The notes below the pieces were generated by a model that made no database searches, was not told where the DNA came from, and saw only the letters and a program-made list of their open reading frames with translations. From the NCBI GenBank assembly GCA_002338715.1, contig DDIR01000144.1, positions 1 to 27,917 on the forward strand: a stretch of 27,917 nucleotides of DNA. Direction: 5' to 3'. Origin of the DNA: Phycisphaerales bacterium UBA1845 (GTDB lineage: Bacteria > Planctomycetota > Phycisphaerae > UBA1845). A program made the translations under genes and the position numbers. How positions within the stretch are numbered: the stretch's first letter is position 1; the number at the start of each line of letters is the position of its first letter. This document shows positions 23,183 through 27,917 of this stretch, piece by piece.

Positions 23183-24061
23183 ATGCAACAAAGTGACCAA
23201 GAGGGGCTGGCATTGTCCATACAAGAACTCATCGCATCCGCAGGAGACCGCCTCACCCCCACGGACCGCCGGATCGCCGAAGCCATTATCGGAAATCCGA
23301 CCCTGCTGGCGTTCGGGACGGTCTCGGATTTGGCCGACCATGTCGGTACAAGTCGGCCTTCGATTGTCCGCTTCGCCGTGAAACTCGGGTTCAACGGGTA
23401 TACCGACCTCCAAGCCCAACATCGGGACCAGGTGTCGAATTTGCTTTCGCGGCCAACCCACCGCATCCGCCAGCACCAGGAATCGGGACGTCTCCGCCGA
23501 TCCCTCCTCGACGCCATCGACGGCGTATTCGAATCACTCCCAGATGAGCGGTTGGACGCGTTGGTCAAACCCGTGGTCGGCGCACGCCATGTCTGGGTCA
23601 TCTCCGGTGAGACGTCGCAAGCCGGCGCGCAGAAGTTGTACACTGGGCTCTCGATGCTCCGCTCGGATGTGCGCTTGGTGACCGAGCAGGAGATGGGGCG
23701 GGAACTGGTTGGCGCTCGCTCGGGCGAGGTGGCGATCGTAATTGACTTTAGTCGTTACCGACGTCATTCAATCACTGCGACCAAGGCGTTGGCGGGCGCC
23801 GGTGTCACCATTCTCGCGATTACCGACGGACCACTGTCTCCGCTCGCGCAGATTTCGGATGCATGGGTGCATCTGAAGATTCCAGCTGTGGGGCCATTCG
23901 ATAGCTCCGTACCGGCTGTCGTTGCGGCAGAGTTGATCGTTGCGCGAACCGCAGTGCTTTTGGGCGACGATGCCCGGGAACGGATTGATCGTTTGGAATC
24001 ACTCTGGCAGGCGACCGGGACATTCTTCGACGACGCACGCGGCACATCCTCTGAAACATAG
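23183..24061 (+). CDS. MurR/RpiR-family transcriptional regulator with SIS domain
   Basis: The N-terminal HTH_6 domain (~residues 12-85) has the family pattern LTPTDRRIAEAIIGNP, TVSDLADHVGTSRPSIVRFA and KLGFNGYTDLQ. A SIS domain follows (~130-260: ARHVWVISGETSQAGAQKL, GEVAIVIDFSRY, GVTILAITDGPLSPLA). RpiR regulators usually sense phosphosugars through the SIS domain and act as repressors or activators. Here the gene is divergent from an amino-acid-type operon, so the ligand may be unusual. The ATG at 23183 has no ribosome binding site; a TTG at 23213 preceded by AGAGGGG is an equally good start and would give 282 residues. The palindrome at 23161-23170 is its likely operator. Confidence 0.88.
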   Translation: MQQSDQEGLALSIQELIASAGDRLTPTDRRIAEAIIGNPTLLAFGTVSDLADHVGTSRPSIVRFAVKLGFNGYTDLQAQHRDQVSNLLSRPTHRIRQHQESGRLRRSLLDAIDGVFESLPDERLDALVKPVVGARHVWVISGETSQAGAQKLYTGLSMLRSDVRLVTEQEMGRELVGARSGEVAIVIDFSRYRRHSITATKALAGAGVTILAITDGPLSPLAQISDAWVHLKIPAVGPFDSSVPAVVAAELIVARTAVLLGDDARERIDRLESLWQATGTFFDDARGTSSET

Positions 24062-24496
24062 TTGAATTCTGCACCGCACACTTCGCACAAATGTCGAAGC
24101 GACAACGCTGAACAATGCCTTCGCGCCGTGCATCAACCGCAATCACGTTCGATAACGTCCAGGAATCTTGAGCGTGCGCCGGGAATTTAGAAACCAAGCG
24201 TGCCTGCATGATCAGGTCGCTGCCATATCTCAGCAACAAATCAGAAGCGAAGTGGAAGCAGAATCAGCCGCCATCCAATCAAAGCGAAGATTGCGCGCCT
24301 GGTCATTCGACGTTGGTCCGAATTCAGTTTAATTCCATGCAAAGAGTTGTTGGGGTTCGGTGGGCCGTTACTTTATGATGACTTAAAGCGTCTCTGATTT
24401 AGTGTTGTCGCTGCATCAGCGCAATCGTCTCTCAGGTTCTTGATTGCGTTCGCATGCGGGACAACTTGTGTGTGTGGTGAATCAAGGAACTGAAAA
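24062..24496. other. Intergenic region before the protease gene
   Basis: No gene, terminator or repeat is recognised in these 435 nt. Short open frames on the minus strand look like random sequence. The region presumably holds the protease promoter, but no clear pair of hexamers was found. AAGGA lies 8 nt before the protease ATG. Confidence 0.5.
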
Positions 24497-27400
24497 ATGC
24501 CCAGGTACCATGGTCGGGTTGGTGTGTCATTCCGCGCGCTCGTTGCGACGGTTGTTGGTTTGGTGTGTGTGACAACCGCCGAAGCGCAAGTGGAATGGAG
24601 GTCTGGTGTTGCGGCACGGTCCGGGCTGGACAAGGGGGCGGTCGTCGAGCGATTGGCGAACGGCGAGTCCCGCAGCGAACCGGTCCGGTATGTCGTTCAA
24701 TTCGATCAGCCGGTAACGCCCGAACAACGCGCAACGCTCGCCGATGCTGGGCTAACGCTGCAGGACTACCTCGGCGCCAATGCGTATTTTGCGATGGCCC
24801 GTGCGGGTGGTGGCGACAGGAATGCATTGGCGACGGTGGATTCGTTGGTTGACGCCCAGCCCATTCAATTGAATTGGAAACTTCATCCGATCTTTGCGGA
24901 AGGCAGAACGCCCACCTGGGCCATCGTCGATGTGCCACAAGGTCGCGGTGCGCCGGACGAGGTTTGGATCGGTGCGTACGTCGCATTTCATAAGGACATT
25001 GACGCCGATGCATCGCGAACAATCTGCAATCGGCAGGGCGTGGTCGTGCGCGATCGGCTGGAATCGGTCAACGCGCTCGTCGTTGAACTACCCCTAACAT
25101 CGGTTCAACTGCTTGCGGCTGACGATGGCGTGATGTTTATCGAACCGGCGCTCCCGCGCTTCGAGATGAACAACAACAGCAACCGCCTGCTTACAGGCGC
25201 AAGTGTCGTACAAGCCGCGCCGTATAACCTTGATGGTTCAGGCGTCACGGTGCTCGTGTATGACGGCGGGACGGCCCGCGAGACGCACCAGGACTTTTCC
25301 GGGCGATTGACCGTGCATGATGGTTCGGGGCTGCACTATCACCCGACGCACGTGGCTGGGACGATTGGTGGCGACGGTACTGCAAGTGGCGGCACTTACA
25401 CCGGTATGGCCCCAGGCACAACGCTCTTGTCGTATGGATTCGAGTACGACGGGTCAGGCATTTTTCTATACAGCAATCCGGGCGACATTGAAGCCGACTA
25501 CGACGAAGCGATCAACGTTTATGGCGCTGACCTGTCCAACAATTCGATCGGTACGAACGTCTCGCAAAACGGATTTGACTGCGCCATCACCGGTGACTAC
25601 GGCGTAACGTCGGCGATGATTGACAACATCGTCCGGGGCAGCCTTGGAAGTCCGTTCAGAATTATCTGGGCCAATGGAAATGAACGCGGGTCGTTTAACT
25701 GCGGAACGTCATACGCATCGACCGCGCCGCCCGCATGTGCCAAGAACCACATCACCGTCGGTGCGCTGAATTCCAACAACGACACGATCACGTCATTCAC
25801 CAGTTGGGGACCGGTCGATGACGGACGAATCAAACCAGACATCTCGGCTCCCGGTTGCCAGAGCAACGGGGACGGTGGCGTGACGTCGACCTGGGACACG
25901 GGTGACACCGACTACGGTACAATTTGCGGAACGAGCATGGCCGCGCCGACCGTAACAGGACTCGCGGCATTGATCATGGAAGACTTTTCGGCTCAGTTCC
26001 CCGCGCTGCCGATGTTCCGCAATTCGACGCTGAAGGGACTCCTTGCCCATTCGGCTGTGGACAACGGCAACACCGGTCCGGACTACCAGTTCGGTTACGG
26101 TTCGGTTCGTGTTCAGCAGGCAATCGATTTGATGCGAAGCGGTGAGTTCCTGGAGAACACCGTGTCGCAAGGGGCGTCCTTTACGCGACAGGTTGTCGTG
26201 ACTTCGGGCGATCCTGAATTGAAGGTCACGCTGTCATGGGACGACGTAGCCGGTACGCCGAACGTGAATCCGGCATTGGTCAACGACCTCGACCTCCGCG
26301 TGACGAGCCCCAGCGCCGTTCGTCACTATCCGTGGACTTTGAATCCTGCCAGCCCGGGCAATGTGGCCGTTCGCACGCAGGAGGACCACATCAACAACAT
26401 CGAGCAGGTGTTGGTCGACAACCCCGAAGCGGGAACATGGACCGTGGAGGTGTTTGGATTCGACGTTCCGCAGGGACCGCAACCTTTCTCGCTGGTGGGT
26501 GATGGTACGCTCTCAAACGGTGTGAGCATTGGCTTCCCCAATGGTTTGCCCGATTCGTTGTCGCCCGGTTCGCCGACCACCATCGATGTCGAGATTGTGG
26601 CATTCGGCGAGACGATTGTGCCGACAAGCCCGACCTTGTTCTATCGCTTCGGAGGTGGAGCGTTTTCATCGTCGAGTTTGTCGAATGTTTCGGGAGATCT
26701 GTATCAGGCAACATTACCGGCTGCCTCGTGCGGTGACACGCCGGAGTTTTACTTCAGCGCTGAGGGTTCGTTGTCGGGTGTCGTGGCGAGCCCAGCCGGC
26801 GCGCCCGGATCGGTTCATTCGGCGATCGTCGGATCAACCACCACGGTGTTCGCGGATAATTTCGAGACGGACCAGGGCTGGTCGGCAACGAATCTTGGTG
26901 CATCGACCGGAGACTGGGAGCGTGGTGTTCCGGTGAATGACTCGGGTTGGGATTACGATCCGATTTCCGATTCGGACGGAAGCGGTCAGTGTTACCTGAC
27001 CATGAATTCGACGGGCAATACCGACATTGACGGTGGGGCGGTTCGGCTGACGTCACCGGTCATCGACATGTCAGATGGCGACATCACGATCAGCTACGAC
27101 TATTACCTCTATCTGACCGTCGCGGATGGCGTGGACATGCTTCTTGTTGAGATCAACAACAATGGCGGTAGTGGCGCGTGGACAGAGATTGCCCGCCACG
27201 ACACGGATGGTGGAACATCCTGGCGATCGCACACGATCTCGCAAGGCGACTTGGACACGGCTGGCGTGACGCTGACGGCGAACATGGTGCTTCGATTCAC
27301 CGCCAACGATACCGGCACAGCCAGCATCAACGAGAGCGGGCTCGATGCGTTTGAGGTGACAGCATTCACGTGTTCCGCCAGCGCAACTTGTGGCGACGGC

Positions 27401-27917
27401 ATCCAGAACCAGGGTGAAGATCGCATTGACTGCGGCGGTCCCTGTGCGGCTTGCGAATGCACGTCGGATGTTTCCTGCGACAATGGTCAATTCTGCGATG
27501 GCGTTGAAACTTGCGACACATTCGGTGTGTGCCAAAGCGGAACGGTGGTGAACTGTGATGACGGTGTCGGTTGTACGGACGATTCCTGCAACGAAGCGAC
27601 CGATACGTGCGACCATCTGGTGAATCACGGTAGCTGCGATAATGGACAGTTCTGCGACGGCGCTGAAACATGCGATGCAATCAATGATTGCCAGCCCGGT
27701 ACACCCGTCAATTGTGATGATGGCGTTGGTTGCACCGACGACTCGTGCAACGAGGCAACCGACTCGTGTGACAATGCCGCCAACGATGCCAATTGTGACA
27801 ACGGTCAATACTGCGACGGGGCCGAAACCTGTGATGCAATCCTGGATTGCCAGCCTGGAACACCCATCGATTGTGATGACGGCATCGGTTGTACGGACGA
27901 CTCGTGCAACGAGGCAA
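24497..27917 (+). CDS. Secreted subtilisin-like (S8) protease with Cys-rich repeats, 3' partial
   Basis: The frame is open from an ATG at 24497 (AAGGA 8 nt upstream) to the window end, at least 1140 codons. A signal peptide ends at AEA (residue 30). A propeptide-like region covers ~31-235. The S8 triad is Asp256 (VLVYDGGT), His285 (HPTHVAGTI) and Ser480 (GTSMAAPT), with the oxyanion Asn in IIWANGNERG. A beta-sandwich with LSWDD and LVNDLDLRVTSP follows (~570-670). A further domain (~790-955) begins DNFETDQGWSATN and resembles MAM/CBM-like sandwiches. A CGDGIQNQGEDRIDCGG segment leads into 53-residue Cys-rich repeats. It should degrade extracellular protein; the repeats may anchor it or bind calcium. 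Confidence 0.9.
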   Translation, partial: MPRYHGRVGVSFRALVATVVGLVCVTTAEAQVEWRSGVAARSGLDKGAVVERLANGESRSEPVRYVVQFDQPVTPEQRATLADAGLTLQDYLGANAYFAMARAGGGDRNALATVDSLVDAQPIQLNWKLHPIFAEGRTPTWAIVDVPQGRGAPDEVWIGAYVAFHKDIDADASRTICNRQGVVVRDRLESVNALVVELPLTSVQLLAADDGVMFIEPALPRFEMNNNSNRLLTGASVVQAAPYNLDGSGVTVLVYDGGTARETHQDFSGRLTVHDGSGLHYHPTHVAGTIGGDGTASGGTYTGMAPGTTLLSYGFEYDGSGIFLYSNPGDIEADYDEAINVYGADLSNNSIGTNVSQNGFDCAITGDYGVTSAMIDNIVRGSLGSPFRIIWANGNERGSFNCGTSYASTAPPACAKNHITVGALNSNNDTITSFTSWGPVDDGRIKPDISAPGCQSNGDGGVTSTWDTGDTDYGTICGTSMAAPTVTGLAALIMEDFSAQFPALPMFRNSTLKGLLAHSAVDNGNTGPDYQFGYGSVRVQQAIDLMRSGEFLENTVSQGASFTRQVVVTSGDPELKVTLSWDDVAGTPNVNPALVNDLDLRVTSPSAVRHYPWTLNPASPGNVAVRTQEDHINNIEQVLVDNPEAGTWTVEVFGFDVPQGPQPFSLVGDGTLSNGVSIGFPNGLPDSLSPGSPTTIDVEIVAFGETIVPTSPTLFYRFGGGAFSSSSLSNVSGDLYQATLPAASCGDTPEFYFSAEGSLSGVVASPAGAPGSVHSAIVGSTTTVFADNFETDQGWSATNLGASTGDWERGVPVNDSGWDYDPISDSDGSGQCYLTMNSTGNTDIDGGAVRLTSPVIDMSDGDITISYDYYLYLTVADGVDMLLVEINNNGGSGAWTEIARHDTDGGTSWRSHTISQGDLDTAGVTLTANMVLRFTANDTGTASINESGLDAFEVTAFTCSASATCGDGIQNQGEDRIDCGGPCAACECTSDVSCDNGQFCDGVETCDTFGVCQSGTVVNCDDGVGCTDDSCNEATDTCDHLVNHGSCDNGQFCDGAETCDAINDCQPGTPVNCDDGVGCTDDSCNEATDSCDNAANDANCDNGQYCDGAETCDAILDCQPGTPIDCDDGIGCTDDSCNEA
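27476..27917 (+). repeat. 159-bp tandem repeats within the S8 protease gene
   Basis: Units begin at 27476, 27635 and 27794, exactly 159 bp (53 codons) apart; the third is cut by the window edge. Each unit encodes CDNGQFCDGxETC, then CQxGT, CDDGxGCTDDSCNEATD and a last CD. The most conserved DNA is the segment for the CTDDSCNEA part. Ten Cys per unit suggest five disulphides or metal sites. Similar motifs are known from secreted proteins of myxobacteria and planctomycetes. Confidence 0.92.

Noticed and set aside
27071..27808. Minus-strand open frame over the protease C-terminus
   Set aside because: Antisense of the tandem Cys-rich repeats; the plus-strand frame is continuous from the signal peptide through the catalytic domain.
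27476..27917. CRISPR-like array
   Set aside because: The repeats are 159 bp, adjacent without spacers, in frame and coding.

Overview
The window most likely comes from a member of the Planctomycetota, perhaps Phycisphaerae-like. The evidence is indirect: a PEP-CTERM exported protein, an NHL-propeller protein ending in dockerin-like D-x-D-x-D-G repeats, a planctomycete-style prepilin with a C-terminal DGH motif, a large internalin-like LRR lipoprotein, and an S8 protease with Cys-rich tandem repeats. No rRNA, tRNA, CRISPR array, transposase or integrase was seen.

Layout. (1) 1-3335: a truncated dispersed repeat, a decayed C-terminal fragment of a type III glutamine synthetase, two tandem glutaminase genes (the second has lost the catalytic lysine) and a small conserved protein of unknown function. 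(2) 3599-10167: a stress/envelope module of small proteins, most with strong ribosome binding sites (DUF1328, PA2169-type four-helix bundle, PepSY/PRC-barrel protein, PLDc_N-like membrane peptide, CsbD, two tiny acidic lipoproteins), plus an OmpR-type response regulator and its histidine kinase. Two inverted copies of a ~155-bp dispersed repeat flank the two-component part, and each copy overlaps the stop codon of the adjoining gene. (3) 10640-17423: exported and surface proteins (PEP-CTERM, NHL propeller, prepilin, LRR lipoprotein). (4) 17723-24061: a compact catabolic locus. A KamA-family radical SAM aminomutase, PcaI- and PcaJ-like CoA-transferase subunits and a class III beta-type aminotransferase form an operon joined by three ATGA stop/start overlaps. 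A convergent PcaF-like thiolase and a divergent RpiR/SIS regulator flank it. (5) 24497-end: a secreted subtilisin-like protease running off the window.

The most interesting part is region 4. The four enzyme activities fit one route: alpha-amino acid to beta-amino acid (aminomutase), to beta-keto acid (aminotransferase), to beta-ketoacyl-CoA (CoA transferase), to acetyl-CoA plus a shortened acyl-CoA (thiolase). The transferase and thiolase look like the 3-oxoadipate enzymes, but no aromatic ring-cleavage genes are present. In the aminomutase, the two aspartates that hold the lysine side chain in lysine 2,3-aminomutase align with Arg353 and Thr391, which points to an acidic substrate. I propose 2-aminoadipate (via 3-aminoadipate and 3-oxoadipate to succinyl-CoA plus acetyl-CoA) as the leading hypothesis, with glutamate and lysine as alternatives. 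This is inference from sequence read by eye; no database search or structure prediction was run.
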